NCBI GenBank assembly: GCA_965199805.1
Contig: CBDATO010000003.1
Location: 992,001 to 1,056,000, forward strand
Direction of reading: 5' to 3'
Origin: DATAZK01 sp965199805
GTDB taxonomy: Bacteria > Actinomycetota > Actinomycetes > Frankiales > Frankiaceae
Length of the DNA stretch: 64,000 bases
Positions 1 through 9,794 of this stretch are shown piece by piece (position 1 is the first letter of the stretch; every line of letters starts with the position of its first letter). The notes beneath the pieces are model-generated. The model did no database searches, was not told the origin of the DNA, and saw nothing but the letters and a program-made list of their open reading frames with translations. The position numbers and the translations under genes are program-made.

Positions 1-214
1 GCGTGGCGAGGGCCAGGTCGGGTGCGGCGGCCAGAGCGACGGCGCCCAGCACGTCCGGGCCGAGATCGAGCTGCTCCGCGAGGGTGATCGCGAGATCGGC
101 GTCCTCGAAGCCCATCCGCGCCATGACCGCCCGCGGCGACCGGCTGCGCTCACGCGGCGGCTGCCAACCCAGCTCCCCGAGGCGGGGCTCCGGTCGAGCT
201 TCCGGGTCGGGCAC
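1..214 (-). CDS. glnE: GlnE N-terminus, glutamine synthetase adenylyltransferase (partial, runs off the left edge)
   Basis: Only the first 71 codons are present; the gene runs off the left edge. The GTG start at 214 opens a frame with GFEDADLAITLAEQLDL and then APDLALAT, which fits the N-terminus of GlnE (alpha-helical start, 'GF.d' motif, then 'DPdlAL'). GlnE covalently modifies glutamine synthetase by adenylylation and de-adenylylation according to nitrogen status. It lies directly downstream of glnA2 on the same strand, the order also found in mycobacteria. The catalytic nucleotidyltransferase motifs lie outside the window, so identity rests on the N-terminus and the context. Confidence 0.75.
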   Translation of the reverse strand, partial: MPDPEARPEPRLGELGWQPPRERSRSPRAVMARMGFEDADLAITLAEQLDLGPDVLGAVALAAAPDLALAT

Positions 215-220
215 GCGCCC

Positions 221-226
221 ACCTTA
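221..226 (-). promoter_or_regulatory. -10 hexamer for leaderless glnE
   Basis: TAAGGT (read on the minus strand) ends 6 nt before the GTG of glnE. The AAGGTGG could alternatively act as a Shine-Dalgarno site. Confidence 0.4.
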
Positions 227-256
227 GGACGCGGCCTCTCCCCTGGAGCCTCTCCC

Positions 257-1597
257 CTAAAGGACGGCGAGGTAGCGGTCGAGCTCGAACTGCGTCACCT
301 CGCGGGTGTAGTCCTCCCACTCGGCCCGCTTGTTGCGCAGGAAGTAGTCGAACACCACGTCACCCAGCGTCTCGCGGACCAGGTCGGAGCGCTCCATCAC
401 CGCGATCGCGGACGCCAGCGAGTCGGGCAGCGCGACGATGCCGTGCGCCTCGCGCTCGGCGCGGCTGAACGACGACACGTCGTCCTCGGCGCCCGGCGGC
501 AGCTCGTAGCCCTTCTCGACCCCTTCGAGCCCCGCCGCCAGCAGCAGTGCGAACGTCAGGTACGGGTTGCACGCGGAGTCCGGCGCCCGCAGCTCGAGCC
601 GGGTGGACTGCGCCTTGCCCGGCTTGTACATCGGCACCCGGACGAGAGCACTGCGGTTGTTGGCACCCCAGCTGCTGTACGACGGCGCCTCGCCGCCCCA
701 CGAGAGCCGCTTGTAGGAGTTGACCCACTGGTTGGTGACGGCGGTGATCTCCGCGGAGTGGCGGAGCAGGCCGGCGATGAACGAGCGGGCGACCTTCGAC
801 AGGTGCAGCGGGTCGCCGGCGTCGTAGAAGGCGTTGCGGTCACCCTCGAAGAGCGACACGTGGGTGTGCATCGCCGAGCCGGGCTGGTCGGCGAACGGCT
901 TCGGCATGAAGGTGGCGTAGACGCCCTGCTGCAGGGCGACCTCCTTCACCACCAGGCGGAACGTCATGATGTTGTCGGCGGTGGTCAGCGCGTCGGCGTA
1001 GCGCAGGTCGATCTCCTGCTGGCCCGGTGCGACCTCGTGGTGGCTGAACTCCACCGAGATGCCCATCTGCTCGAGCATCGTGATCGCGTCACGGCGGAAG
1101 TCGTGGGAGACGTCGTGCGGCGTGAGGTCGAAGTAGCCGCCCTGATCGACCGGCGCCGGCACCGCGAGCCCCTTCTGCGGGCGGTCGCGCAGCAGGAAGA
1201 ACTCGACCTCGGGGTGGGTGTAGAAGGCGAAGCCGAGGTCGGCGGCGCGGCGCAGCGCCCGGCGCAGCACGTAGCGCGGGTCGGCGGCCGACGGCGTGCC
1301 GTCGGGCATGAGGATGTCGCAGAACATGCGCGCCGTGCCCGGGCTCTCCCCCCGCCACGGCAGCACCTGGAAGGTGGACGGGTCGGGCTTGGCGAGCACG
1401 TCGGCCTCGACGACCCGGGCAAAGCCCTCGATCGCCGATCCGTCGAACCCGATGCCTTCGTCGAACGCACTCTCGAGCTCGGCCGGGGCGACGGCGACGG
1501 ACTTCAGCACGCCGAGCACATCGGTGAACCACAGGCGCACGAAGCGGATGTCGCGCTCCTCGAGCGTGCGCAGCACGAATTCCTGCTGCCTCTCCAT
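257..1597 (-). CDS. glnA2: Glutamine synthetase type I, GlnA2-like
   Basis: Glutamine synthetase makes glutamine from glutamate, ammonia and ATP in the cytoplasm. The product has 446 residues. The N-terminal beta-grasp domain (about 1-105) carries FTDVLGVLKSVAV and GFDGSAIEGFARV; the catalytic domain has the metal-ligand stretch THPEVEFFLL, then SAMHTHVSLF and NRSALVRVP. The C-terminal region has GYELPPGAEDD instead of the NLYDLPPEE adenylylation motif of the GlnA1 type, so control by adenylylation is uncertain even though glnE follows it. Length and sequence fit the actinobacterial GlnA2 branch (GSI-alpha). The ATG at 1597 is preceded by a -10-like hexamer at 6 nt. Confidence 0.93.
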   Translation of the reverse strand: MERQQEFVLRTLEERDIRFVRLWFTDVLGVLKSVAVAPAELESAFDEGIGFDGSAIEGFARVVEADVLAKPDPSTFQVLPWRGESPGTARMFCDILMPDGTPSAADPRYVLRRALRRAADLGFAFYTHPEVEFFLLRDRPQKGLAVPAPVDQGGYFDLTPHDVSHDFRRDAITMLEQMGISVEFSHHEVAPGQQEIDLRYADALTTADNIMTFRLVVKEVALQQGVYATFMPKPFADQPGSAMHTHVSLFEGDRNAFYDAGDPLHLSKVARSFIAGLLRHSAEITAVTNQWVNSYKRLSWGGEAPSYSSWGANNRSALVRVPMYKPGKAQSTRLELRAPDSACNPYLTFALLLAAGLEGVEKGYELPPGAEDDVSSFSRAEREAHGIVALPDSLASAIAVMERSDLVRETLGDVVFDYFLRNKRAEWEDYTREVTQFELDRYLAVL

Positions 1598-1603
1598 GAG
1601 CGC

Positions 1604-1609
1604 ACCTTA
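1604..1609 (-). promoter_or_regulatory. -10 hexamer for leaderless glnA2
   Basis: TAAGGT, 6 nt before the ATG of glnA2; the intervening bases GCGCTC are not a ribosome binding site. Confidence 0.5.
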
Positions 1610-1685
1610 TGGGTCGCGCGAGACGGTGGGATTACCGGCACGCGGCGAAGCCCTGCAGTACGGACGGCAACGGTGCGTCTGCGCG

Positions 1686-1691
1686 TAACGT
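1686..1691 (+). promoter_or_regulatory. -10 hexamer for leaderless nagZ
   Basis: TAACGT, 6 nt before the GTG at 1698. This decides for GTG 1698 over the adjacent ATG 1701. Confidence 0.45.
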
Positions 1692-1697
1692 CAGGCG

Positions 1698-2903
1698 GTG
1701 ATGATCCGCCCGCGCACGCGCCTGTGCGTTGCGTCCGGGCTCCTCGCCATCGCTCTCGCGAGCCCGCTGGCCTGCGGTTCCGCGGGCCCGCGTCCTGCTG
1801 CGACGCCCGGACCGGTGTCCACAGCCGGGCCCCCTGCTTCCGCCCCGTCGGTCGGCGTCCAGGCGGCCGCCCCCGCGTGCACCCCCGCCTCGCTCGAGCG
1901 GCAGGCGGCGGCCACCCTCGTCGTCGGCATGCCGGGGACGACCGGACCCGACGACCCGTTGGCCGTCTCGCTCCCGGCGCTCGGGGTCGGCGGCATCTTC
2001 CTGTCCGGCGCCAACGTGCAGAACGCGGCGCAGGTGAAGCAGCTAATCGGCGCCGTGAAGGCGCGCCGCGGCGCCCCGATGATCGTCGCGGTCGACGAGG
2101 AGGGCGGCCGGGTCACGACGTTCGACGCCGTCCTCGGCTGGCAGCCCTCGGCACGCGATGCGGCACCGCTCGGCCCCGATGCGCTGCGTACGCGGGCCGC
2201 CGCCCTGGGCCGTGAGATGCGGGCACTCGGCGTCACCGTCAACTTCGCGCCCGACGCCGACGTCACGGACGGGGTGTGGGACGGCCCGATCGGCGACCGC
2301 TCCTTCTCGGGCGACCAGGCGACCGTCACCGCTGACGCGATCGCCGTCGCCCGCGGCCTATCGGACGGCGGTGTGACGCCGGTGCTGAAGCACTACCCCG
2401 GGCTCGGCGCGGCCGACACCGACACCCACGTGCAGGCCCCGGTCGTCACCACCCCCGAGTGGGGCCTGGTCGCCCGCGACCTCGCGCCGTTCCGCGCGGG
2501 GATCAAGGCCGGCGTGCCGGTGATCATGATCGGCCACGCGCAGTACCCGGCGCTCGGCACCGGCGACGTCCCGGCCAGCCTGTCCCCCGCCGTCTACCGG
2601 CTGCTGCACGACACCGGTTTCCGCGGCGTCACCATCACCGACTCGCTCGGGATGGGCGCCGTCAACCTGCGCTACGACTTCCCGGTCGCCGCCGTCACCG
2701 CCCTGTCCGCCGGGGTCGACGGCCTGCTCGCCACCGACGGCAACCAGGCCGTGCGCATGCGCGACGCGATCGTCACGGCGGTCCGGACGGGGCACCTGTC
2801 GCGCGCCCGGCTGGCCGACGCGGCGGCCCGCATGACGGCGCTCGCGGGCGGCGACGCGTATGCGTTGACCTGCACGCGGGTGTCGCTCCCCAGCCTTCGC
2901 TGA
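1698..2903 (+). CDS. nagZ: Exported glycoside hydrolase family 3, beta-N-acetylhexosaminidase (NagZ-like)
   Basis: Predicted to remove N-acetylglucosamine from cell-wall or chitin-type saccharides outside the membrane. The 401-residue protein starts with a signal peptide ending near ASPLACG, a weak lipobox, followed by a Pro/Ala linker to about residue 55. The GH3 barrel shows the substrate loop VDEEGGRV, the KHYPGLG...DTDTH loop that carries the NagZ catalytic His, the IMIGHAQYP strand, and ITDSLGMGAV with the nucleophile Asp. It lacks a C-terminal GH3 sandwich domain, as usual for NagZ. Whether it is lipid-anchored or secreted is unclear because the residue at -3 of the Cys is Pro. Confidence 0.85.
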   Translation: MMIRPRTRLCVASGLLAIALASPLACGSAGPRPAATPGPVSTAGPPASAPSVGVQAAAPACTPASLERQAAATLVVGMPGTTGPDDPLAVSLPALGVGGIFLSGANVQNAAQVKQLIGAVKARRGAPMIVAVDEEGGRVTTFDAVLGWQPSARDAAPLGPDALRTRAAALGREMRALGVTVNFAPDADVTDGVWDGPIGDRSFSGDQATVTADAIAVARGLSDGGVTPVLKHYPGLGAADTDTHVQAPVVTTPEWGLVARDLAPFRAGIKAGVPVIMIGHAQYPALGTGDVPASLSPAVYRLLHDTGFRGVTITDSLGMGAVNLRYDFPVAAVTALSAGVDGLLATDGNQAVRMRDAIVTAVRTGHLSRARLADAAARMTALAGGDAYALTCTRVSLPSLR

Positions 2904-2918
2904 CCCTGCGGCGGGCCG

Positions 2919-2924
2919 TAGTCT
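2919..2924 (+). promoter_or_regulatory. -10 hexamer for leaderless nadE
   Basis: TAGTCT, 6 nt before the GTG at 2931; no Shine-Dalgarno sequence lies between. Confidence 0.5.
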
Positions 2925-2930
2925 CGGGCG

Positions 2931-4739
2931 GTGCCCCAGCTGCGCGTCGCCCTGGCCCAGATCGACGTGACCGTCGGTGATCTCGACGGCAACTCCGAGC
3001 GTGTCCTGCACTGGGCGGGTGCCGCCCGCGACGCAGGAGCCCACCTCGTCGCCTTCCCCGAGATGTGCCTGACCGGCTACCCGCCGGAGGACCTGGTGCT
3101 GCGCGGCTCGTTCACCCGGGCCAGCCAGGTGGCGCTGCACCGGCTCGCCGCCCGGCTGCAGGAGGCCGGGCTCGGCGACCTCGCCGTCGTCGTCGGCTAC
3201 CTCGACACGGCCGATGCGCCGGTGGCCCGGGTCGGCCGGCCCGCGGGCGAGCCGGAGAACGCCTGCGCCCTGCTGCACGGCGGCCGGATCGTCACCCGAT
3301 ATGCCAAGCACCACCTGCCGAACTACGGGGTGTTCGACGAGGCCCGCTACTTCGTGCCGGGCGACCGCTTCCCGGTCGTGCAGGTGCACGGCGTCGACGT
3401 CGCACTCACCATCTGCGAGGACCTGTGGCAGGACGGCGGCCCGATCGCCGTCGCAGCGCAGGCGGGCGCCGGCCTCGTGCTGTGCATAAACGGCAGCCCG
3501 TACGAGCGCGGCAAGTCGCACAAGCGCGACGAGCTGGCGGCCCGGCGGGCGCGGGAGGCGGGCGCGGCGCTGGCGTACGTGAACATGGTGGGCGGTCAGG
3601 ACGAGCTGGTCTTCGACGGCGACAGCCTGGTCATCGACGCGCAGGGCACGTTGGTGGCCCGCGCGCCGCAATTCGAGGAGACGCTGCTGGTCAGCGACCT
3701 GGAGCTGCCGGCGGCGGCGAGCACCTTCACCGGCGGGGTCGACGCGAGCGACGGCACGACCATGACCGTCGAGCGCGTGGTGCTGTCCGCGGAGCGGGTG
3801 CCGGCGTACACACCGCTGCCGTACACCCTGTCGGAGCGGCTCGACCCCGACGCCGAGCTCTACGCCGCGATCGTGGTCGGCACCCGTGACTACGTGCGCA
3901 AGAACGGTTTCCGCACCGTCGCACTCGGCCTCTCCGGCGGCATCGACTCGGCCATCGTCGCCACCATCGCCGTCGACGCACTCGGCGCCGAGTCGGTGCA
4001 CACGATCGCCATGCCGTCGGCGTACTCGTCCGGGCACTCGGTGTCCGACGCCGACGACCTCGCAGTCCGCCAGGGCACGCAGCACCAGGTGCTGCCGATC
4101 GCGTCGATGGTGGACGCGTACCAGGCGGCGCTGGCGCTGACCGGCCTCGCGGAGGAGAACCTGCAGGCCCGCGTACGCGGCACCGCCCTCATGGGGCTGT
4201 CGAACCAGTACGGCCACCTGATCCTCACGACCGGCAACAAGAGCGAGCTGGCGACCGGCTTCTCCACGCTGTACGGCGACTCGGCCGGCGGGTACGCCCC
4301 CATCAAGGACGTGCCCAAGACGCTGGTGTGGCAGCTGTGCCGGTGGCGCAACGCGGCCGCGGTGGCCGCCGGTGAGCAGGAGCCGATCCCGGTCGCGATC
4401 ATCGACAAGCCGCCGTCGGCGGAGCTCGCACCCGGCCAGCTCGACGCCGACCGGCTGCCCGACTACACGCAGCTCGACGCGGTGCTCGACGGCTACGTGG
4501 AGCGCGACCTCGGCCGTGACGACCTGGTCGAGGCCGGCTTCGACGCGGGCACCGTCGAGCGCGTCATCCGGCTGGTCGACGTCGCCGAGTACAAGCGCCG
4601 GCAGTACCCGCCGGGGCCGAAGGTCACCGGCAAGGCGTTCGGACGCGACCGCCGGCTGCCGATCACATCAGCCTGGCGCGAGCCCACGGCCCAGCCGCCG
4701 CGGGAGCAGCCGCCGGACGTGACGCGGCAGGCGGACTAG
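2931..4739 (+). CDS. nadE: Glutamine-dependent NAD+ synthetase
   Basis: Catalyses the last step of NAD biosynthesis, turning nicotinate adenine dinucleotide into NAD+ with ammonia from glutamine. It has two domains in 602 residues. The nitrilase-type glutaminase (about 1-270) shows the Glu-Lys-Cys triad in FPEMCLTGYPPEDL, YAKHHLPNYGVFDE and LTICEDLWQ. The synthetase domain (about 310-600) has the ATP pyrophosphatase P-loop ALGLSGGIDSAIVA and TTGNKSELATGFSTLYGD. Length fits the two-domain form usual in actinobacteria. It is convergent with the malic-enzyme gene and separated from it by a strong hairpin. Confidence 0.95.
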   Translation: MPQLRVALAQIDVTVGDLDGNSERVLHWAGAARDAGAHLVAFPEMCLTGYPPEDLVLRGSFTRASQVALHRLAARLQEAGLGDLAVVVGYLDTADAPVARVGRPAGEPENACALLHGGRIVTRYAKHHLPNYGVFDEARYFVPGDRFPVVQVHGVDVALTICEDLWQDGGPIAVAAQAGAGLVLCINGSPYERGKSHKRDELAARRAREAGAALAYVNMVGGQDELVFDGDSLVIDAQGTLVARAPQFEETLLVSDLELPAAASTFTGGVDASDGTTMTVERVVLSAERVPAYTPLPYTLSERLDPDAELYAAIVVGTRDYVRKNGFRTVALGLSGGIDSAIVATIAVDALGAESVHTIAMPSAYSSGHSVSDADDLAVRQGTQHQVLPIASMVDAYQAALALTGLAEENLQARVRGTALMGLSNQYGHLILTTGNKSELATGFSTLYGDSAGGYAPIKDVPKTLVWQLCRWRNAAAVAAGEQEPIPVAIIDKPPSAELAPGQLDADRLPDYTQLDAVLDGYVERDLGRDDLVEAGFDAGTVERVIRLVDVAEYKRRQYPPGPKVTGKAFGRDRRLPITSAWREPTAQPPREQPPDVTRQAD

Positions 4740-4751
4740 CCGGTCGGTAAC

Positions 4752-4793
4752 GAAAAGGGCGGCAGCGACCCCGTGGTCGCTGCCGCCCCTTTC
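4752..4793. terminator. Bidirectional terminator between nadE and malic enzyme
   Basis: A 19-bp stem with one mismatch around a CCGT loop. The outer arms are AAAA-rich on one side and TTTC on the other, so it can end transcription from both convergent genes. Confidence 0.85.
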
Positions 4794-4808
4794 GTAGGAC
4801 GGATCGGG

Positions 4809-6071
<1,263 letters not shown>

Positions 6072-6299
6072 CGTTCTTCCTGAGAGGCGCCCACGGGCGC
6101 TGATAGGTACTGCGGGGAACAGCTTCACGGTGCGCTGCAGGTACGGCACCGCTGCCGCGGATGAGGGCAGAACGGGGGCGCCGAGGATCACCCGGCGCGT
6201 CGCCTAGTCTGTCACGGCCCGGCGATTAGCCCGACGACAAAATCCACCTGTCCGTGAACCGGTCTCCGGAGAGCGGCCTGTGACGAGCACCGGAGACAG

Positions 6300-6776
6300 A
6301 TGATCCGCCCGGCAGACCCGAACGACATCCCGGTCATCCTCGAGCTGATCGCGGCCCTCGCCGAGTACGAGCGGGCCGCGCACGAGGTCCGGGCCACCCC
6401 GGAGCTGCTGCACACGCACCTGTTCGGACCCGACGCGGTCGCCCGGTGCCTGCTGGCGGAGCAGGACGGGCAGGTGGTCGGCTTCGCCGTCTGGTTCCGC
6501 AGCTTCTCGACGTGGCTCGCCGTGCCCGGGATCTACCTGGAGGACCTCTTCGTCCGGCCGGAGGCACGCGGCGCGGGCCACGGACGCGCGCTGCTGGCGG
6601 CGCTCGCCCGGATCGCCGTCGAGCGCGGTTACGGCCGGGTCGAATGGTCGGTGCTGGACTGGAACGAGCCGGCCCAGGGCTTCTACCGCTCGCTCGGAGC
6701 GGCCCCGCAGGACGAGTGGACCGTGTGGCGGTTGACCGGCGCCGCTCTCGAGGGTCTCGCAGGCCCGCTCGGCTAG
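6300..6776 (+). CDS. GNAT-family N-acetyltransferase (spermidine/diamine acetyltransferase-like)
   Basis: Acetyl-CoA-dependent acetyltransferase of 158 residues. It starts MIRPADPNDIPVILELI, has the acetyl-CoA-binding motif A region YLEDLFVRPEARGAGHGRAL and a C-terminal WNEPAQGFYRSLGA segment typical of the diamine N-acetyltransferase subgroup. The substrate cannot be read from the sequence. A GGAG lies just before the ATG. It is divergent from the malic-enzyme gene across about 230 bp and followed by rsbW. Confidence 0.85.
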   Translation: MIRPADPNDIPVILELIAALAEYERAAHEVRATPELLHTHLFGPDAVARCLLAEQDGQVVGFAVWFRSFSTWLAVPGIYLEDLFVRPEARGAGHGRALLAALARIAVERGYGRVEWSVLDWNEPAQGFYRSLGAAPQDEWTVWRLTGAALEGLAGPLG

Positions 6777-6853
6777 GCTGTCGGGTAGAAGTGCCAGATC
6801 GCCGAGCAGGCGCGATCCAGCAGCCGAAGTCAGCGATTGCAGGGAGTTCCCCG

Positions 6854-7285
6854 GTGCCCGAGTCGTCCGGTCGCAAAGCCGGTTTCACTCCCGGTTCGTC
6901 CGCCACGTCCAGTGACGTCGTCCGGCTGCAGCTGCCCGCAGCCGGGGCCTACCTGTCGGTCCTGCGTACGGTCACCGCCGGCCTCGCCGCGCGGCTCAAC
7001 TTCACCCTCGACGAGATCGAGGACCTCCGCATCGCCGTCGACGAGGCGTGCGCGCTGCTGCTGCCGACCGCCGTCGGCGGCGCCGGCCTGTCGTGCGACT
7101 TCGAGCTGTCCTCCGACGCCCTGCGCATCTCGGTCTCGGTCGAGACGGTCGACGGCGAGCAGCCCGCGCGTGACTCCTTCGCCTGGACCGTCCTGTCGGC
7201 GCTGGCCGGCGAGGTCGACAGCCGCTCCTTCGGCTCCCGCGTCAGCATCGACCTGACCAAACACCGGACGGTCGTCACCGCATGA
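6854..7285 (+). CDS. rsbW: Anti-sigma factor, RsbW-like serine-protein kinase fold
   Basis: A 143-residue protein with the start of a HATPase fold, VVRLQLPAAGAYLSVLRTVT, then LTLDEIEDLRIAVDEACALLL-type helix with the conserved Glu/Asp positions of RsbW/SpoIIAB anti-sigma factors. It is expected to bind and hold the stress sigma factor encoded next to it, released through a phosphorylatable antagonist not seen in the window. GTG 6854 has AGGGAG upstream. Its stop overlaps the ATG of the sigma gene by 4 nt (ATGA), so the two are translated as a pair. The N-box is less canonical than in kinase-active homologues. Confidence 0.85.
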   Translation: MPESSGRKAGFTPGSSATSSDVVRLQLPAAGAYLSVLRTVTAGLAARLNFTLDEIEDLRIAVDEACALLLPTAVGGAGLSCDFELSSDALRISVSVETVDGEQPARDSFAWTVLSALAGEVDSRSFGSRVSIDLTKHRTVVTA

Positions 7286-8250
7286 CGTCACCCGAAGGAA
7301 GCGTCGAGACGGTGGCCGAAGTGCCGGAGATGCGCGAGACCGAAGGCACGGAGGCCCCGGCAACGGTCGAGATCACGGACGTCGAGGTCACCGAGGTCGA
7401 GGTGACCGAGGCCACCGACGTGGCCGAGAGCCCGACTCCGGAGCCGGCAGCTGCCGAGACCCCGGCGCCCACGACCGGTTCCTCGCGTACGGCCGCCGAC
7501 CGGGCGTACGCCAGGGTGCTGTTCGCCGAGCTGGCCGCCTCCGAGCCCGACACCCCCGAGCGCTCGCGCGTACGCGACCAGCTCGTCGAGATGCACCTGC
7601 CGCTCGTCGAATACCTGGCCCGCCGCTTCCGCAACCGCGGCGAGCCGCTCGACGACCTCATCCAGGTCGCGACCATCGGCCTCATCAAGTCGGTCGACCG
7701 CTTCGACCTCGAGCGGGGCGTCGAGTTCTCCACGTACGCGACCCCGACCATCGTCGGCGAGATCAAGCGCCACTTCCGTGACAAGGGCTGGGCGATCCGC
7801 GTCCCGCGGCGGTTGCAGGAGCTGAAGCTCGCGCTCACCAAGGCCACGAGCGAGCTGTCGCAGAAGCTCGGTCGCAGCCCCACGGTCGCCGAGCTGGCCG
7901 GGCACCTGGAGATGACCGAGGAGGAGGTGCTGGAAGGCCTCGAGTCGGCCAACGCCTACTCGGCGGTGTCGCTGGACGCCCCCGACGGCGGCGACGACGA
8001 CTCGCCGGCCGTGGCGGACACCCTCGGCGTCGAGGACGAGTCGCTCGAGGGCGTCGAGTACCGCGAGTCGCTCAAGCCGCTACTCGACCAGCTCCCCGCC
8101 CGCGAGAAGCGGATCCTGCTGCTGCGCTTCTTCGGCAACATGACGCAGTCGCAGATCGCCGCCGACCTCGGCATCTCGCAGATGCACGTGTCACGCCTGC
8201 TGGCGCGCACGCTCACCCAGCTGCGGGCGGGGCTGCTGACCGACGAGTAG
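7282..8250 (+). CDS. sigF: RNA polymerase sigma factor, SigB/SigF/SigG subfamily
   Basis: Directs RNA polymerase to stress promoters. The 322-residue protein has an unusual acidic leader (about 1-75) rich in Val, Thr and Glu (VEITDVEVTEVEVTEATDV), then sigma region 2 with LVEYLARRFRNRGEPLDDLIQ and FSTYATPTIVGEIKRHFRDK, region 3 with ELSQKLGRSPTVAELAGHL, and region 4 with LLLRFFGNMTQSQIAADLG. Family members usually have about 260 residues, so the leader accounts for the extra length. It is translationally coupled to rsbW. SigB and SigF names are used inconsistently in this subfamily. Confidence 0.9.
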   Translation: MTSPEGSVETVAEVPEMRETEGTEAPATVEITDVEVTEVEVTEATDVAESPTPEPAAAETPAPTTGSSRTAADRAYARVLFAELAASEPDTPERSRVRDQLVEMHLPLVEYLARRFRNRGEPLDDLIQVATIGLIKSVDRFDLERGVEFSTYATPTIVGEIKRHFRDKGWAIRVPRRLQELKLALTKATSELSQKLGRSPTVAELAGHLEMTEEEVLEGLESANAYSAVSLDAPDGGDDDSPAVADTLGVEDESLEGVEYRESLKPLLDQLPAREKRILLLRFFGNMTQSQIAADLGISQMHVSRLLARTLTQLRAGLLTDE

Positions 8251-8271
8251 CCGGCAGGGCCCGGTCAGCGG

Positions 8272-8706
8272 TCAGGACGGGTCGTCCCGGTCGGGCAGGA
8301 GCAGGCCCGCGAGAAAGAGCAGCACCAGTGCGGCGACGGCGACCAGGCCGAGCGGTATCCCGATGTACCAACGCCCGCCCTGGATGATCGTCACCGCCAC
8401 CGGGAGACACAGCAGCTCGAGTACGACCAGGGCCGGCTGGCGACGGCGGGCCGCGACGGCGCGGGCCCCGAAGCCGACGCCGACCCCGACCAACAGGGAC
8501 AGAAAGCCGAGCACCTCGGTGGAGCCGCGGTGCGTCGCATCCGGGAAGAGCGCGCGCACGATCAGGTAGCCGCCGGCGACGACGAGACCCAGCGCCTGCA
8601 CGGCGACCAGCACCGCGACGACGCGCGCCGCCGTGGACGGGGCGACGCGGGAGCCCGCTGAGGGCTCGGAAGGCCCGGGGGGGTGGGCAGGGCGGGCGTG
8701 CGGCAT
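8272..8706 (-). CDS. Small integral membrane protein, function unknown
   Basis: 144 residues with a Pro/Ser-rich cytoplasmic leader and four likely membrane helices, including VVAVLVAVQALGLVVAGGY, VLGFLSLLVGVGVGFGA, LVVLELLCLPVAVTII and VAALVLLFLAGLLL. The start is the ATG at 8706; AGGTG lies very close upstream and a TAAGCT hexamer sits 8 nt before it. It is divergent from dagK with about 40 bp between. No catalytic motif is seen. Confidence 0.75.
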   Translation of the reverse strand: MPHARPAHPPGPSEPSAGSRVAPSTAARVVAVLVAVQALGLVVAGGYLIVRALFPDATHRGSTEVLGFLSLLVGVGVGFGARAVAARRRQPALVVLELLCLPVAVTIIQGGRWYIGIPLGLVAVAALVLLFLAGLLLPDRDDPS

Positions 8707-8736
8707 GTCACCTGAGCTTAGGGGCTGACGCGTAGG

Positions 8737-8742
8737 TAGCCT
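8737..8742 (+). promoter_or_regulatory. -10 hexamer for leaderless dagK
   Basis: TAGCCT, 6 nt before the ATG at 8749; supports that ATG over the TTG two codons upstream. Confidence 0.5.
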
Positions 8743-8748
8743 TTGTTC

Positions 8749-9672
8749 ATGAGAGCGGTGCTGGTTGTCAACCCGCACGCCACCGCGACGACGTACCGGA
8801 TGCGCGACGTCCTCACCGCGGCACTCAGCTCCGACCTGCAGGTCGACATCCGCGAGACCAAGGGCCGCGGCCACGCCATCGAGCTGGCGGCGCAGGCCGC
8901 GGAGCACGGCGTCGACCTCGTCGTCGCCCTCGGCGGTGACGGCACCGTCAACGAGGTCGTCAACGGCCTGCTGGACGGCGGGGTCCGTCCCGGTCTCCCG
9001 GCCCTGGCGGTCGTGCCGGGCGGCAGCACCAACGTCTTCTCCCGCGCCCTCGGTCTCCCCTCGGGCGCCGTCGAGGCCACCGGTCAGCTGCTGGAGGCCC
9101 TGAAGGAGGGCCGAAGCCGGCGCATCGGCCTGGGGATCGCCGACGGGCGCTACTTCACCTTCGCCGCCGGTCTCGGCATCGACGCCGCCGTCGTGCAGCG
9201 CGTCGAGCAGAAGCGGGCCAAGGGCAAGCGTTCGACCCACGCCCTGTACGTGCGCTCCGCGCTCAACCGGTTCTACTTCGGCACCGGCCGCCGCCACGCC
9301 CCGATGCAGCTGAGCGCGCCCTGCCTCATGCAGCCGCGCGACGTCTTCGCCGCCCTGATCTGCAACACCGACCCGTGGACCTTCCTCGGCAGCCGCCCGG
9401 TCCGCCCGTGCCCTGACGCGAGCTTCGACCTCGGCGTCGACGTATTGGCCCTGCCCCACATGTCGACCGTTTCCGCGCTGCGTGCCAGCAGCCGCTTCCT
9501 GGTGGCGGACCCGGCGCCCAGCGCCAAGGCGCTCCTGCTGCACGACCAGCCGGAGCTCACCGTCACCGCCCTGCACGAGCCGCTGCCGTTCCAGGTCGAC
9601 GGTGACGCGCTCGGCGAGCGTTCGTCGGTCACCGTCCGGTCGGTGCCGGCGGCGTTGCGCGTCATCGCCTGA
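8749..9672 (+). CDS. dagK: Diacylglycerol/lipid kinase family protein
   Basis: Predicted ATP-dependent lipid kinase (diacylglycerol or a related lipid). The 307-residue protein has the family motifs in order: AVLVVNPHATAT at the start, VVALGGDGTVNEVVNGL (nucleotide-binding GGDGT), then VVPGGSTNVFSRALGLP, and a C-terminal beta domain with PFQVDGDALGE. The substrate is not evident. It lies close to whiB1 and pdtaS, as a homologue (Rv3218 by memory) does in mycobacteria. Confidence 0.88.
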   Translation: MRAVLVVNPHATATTYRMRDVLTAALSSDLQVDIRETKGRGHAIELAAQAAEHGVDLVVALGGDGTVNEVVNGLLDGGVRPGLPALAVVPGGSTNVFSRALGLPSGAVEATGQLLEALKEGRSRRIGLGIADGRYFTFAAGLGIDAAVVQRVEQKRAKGKRSTHALYVRSALNRFYFGTGRRHAPMQLSAPCLMQPRDVFAALICNTDPWTFLGSRPVRPCPDASFDLGVDVLALPHMSTVSALRASSRFLVADPAPSAKALLLHDQPELTVTALHEPLPFQVDGDALGERSSVTVRSVPAALRVIA

Positions 9673-9691
9673 CCCCCGCTCCAAGGGGGTC
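9671..9691 (+). terminator. Hairpin after dagK
   Basis: Seven-base-pair GACCCCC/GGGGGTC stem with a 7-nt loop that begins inside the dagK stop codon. No T-run follows, as is common in GC-rich actinobacteria. Confidence 0.55.
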
Positions 9692-9794
9692 ACACCCGGC
9701 CGCGCACTGGCCGGTCGATGTGATCTGCGTTGCGCTTATACCGTTCGCAGGTGTGCAGGTGGGGCCGAATGCCGCAACTGGTCCAAGACTTGTT
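9692..9794. other. Distal part of the whiB1 upstream region
   Basis: No gene seen. Together with 9811-10111 it forms a 420-bp non-coding region before whiB1 whose only clear element is the CRP-type palindrome at 9795. The open minus-strand frame here is not supported by any recognisable protein. Confidence 0.5.

Noticed and set aside
443..2215. Long plus-strand open frame over glnA2 (590 codons)
   Set aside because: Antisense shadow of a clear glutamine synthetase gene; long shadow frames are normal in GC-rich DNA. The protein is Arg/Leu-rich with no domain.
2358..4217. 619-codon minus-strand frame over nadE
   Set aside because: Shadow of nadE, with composition typical of antisense frames.
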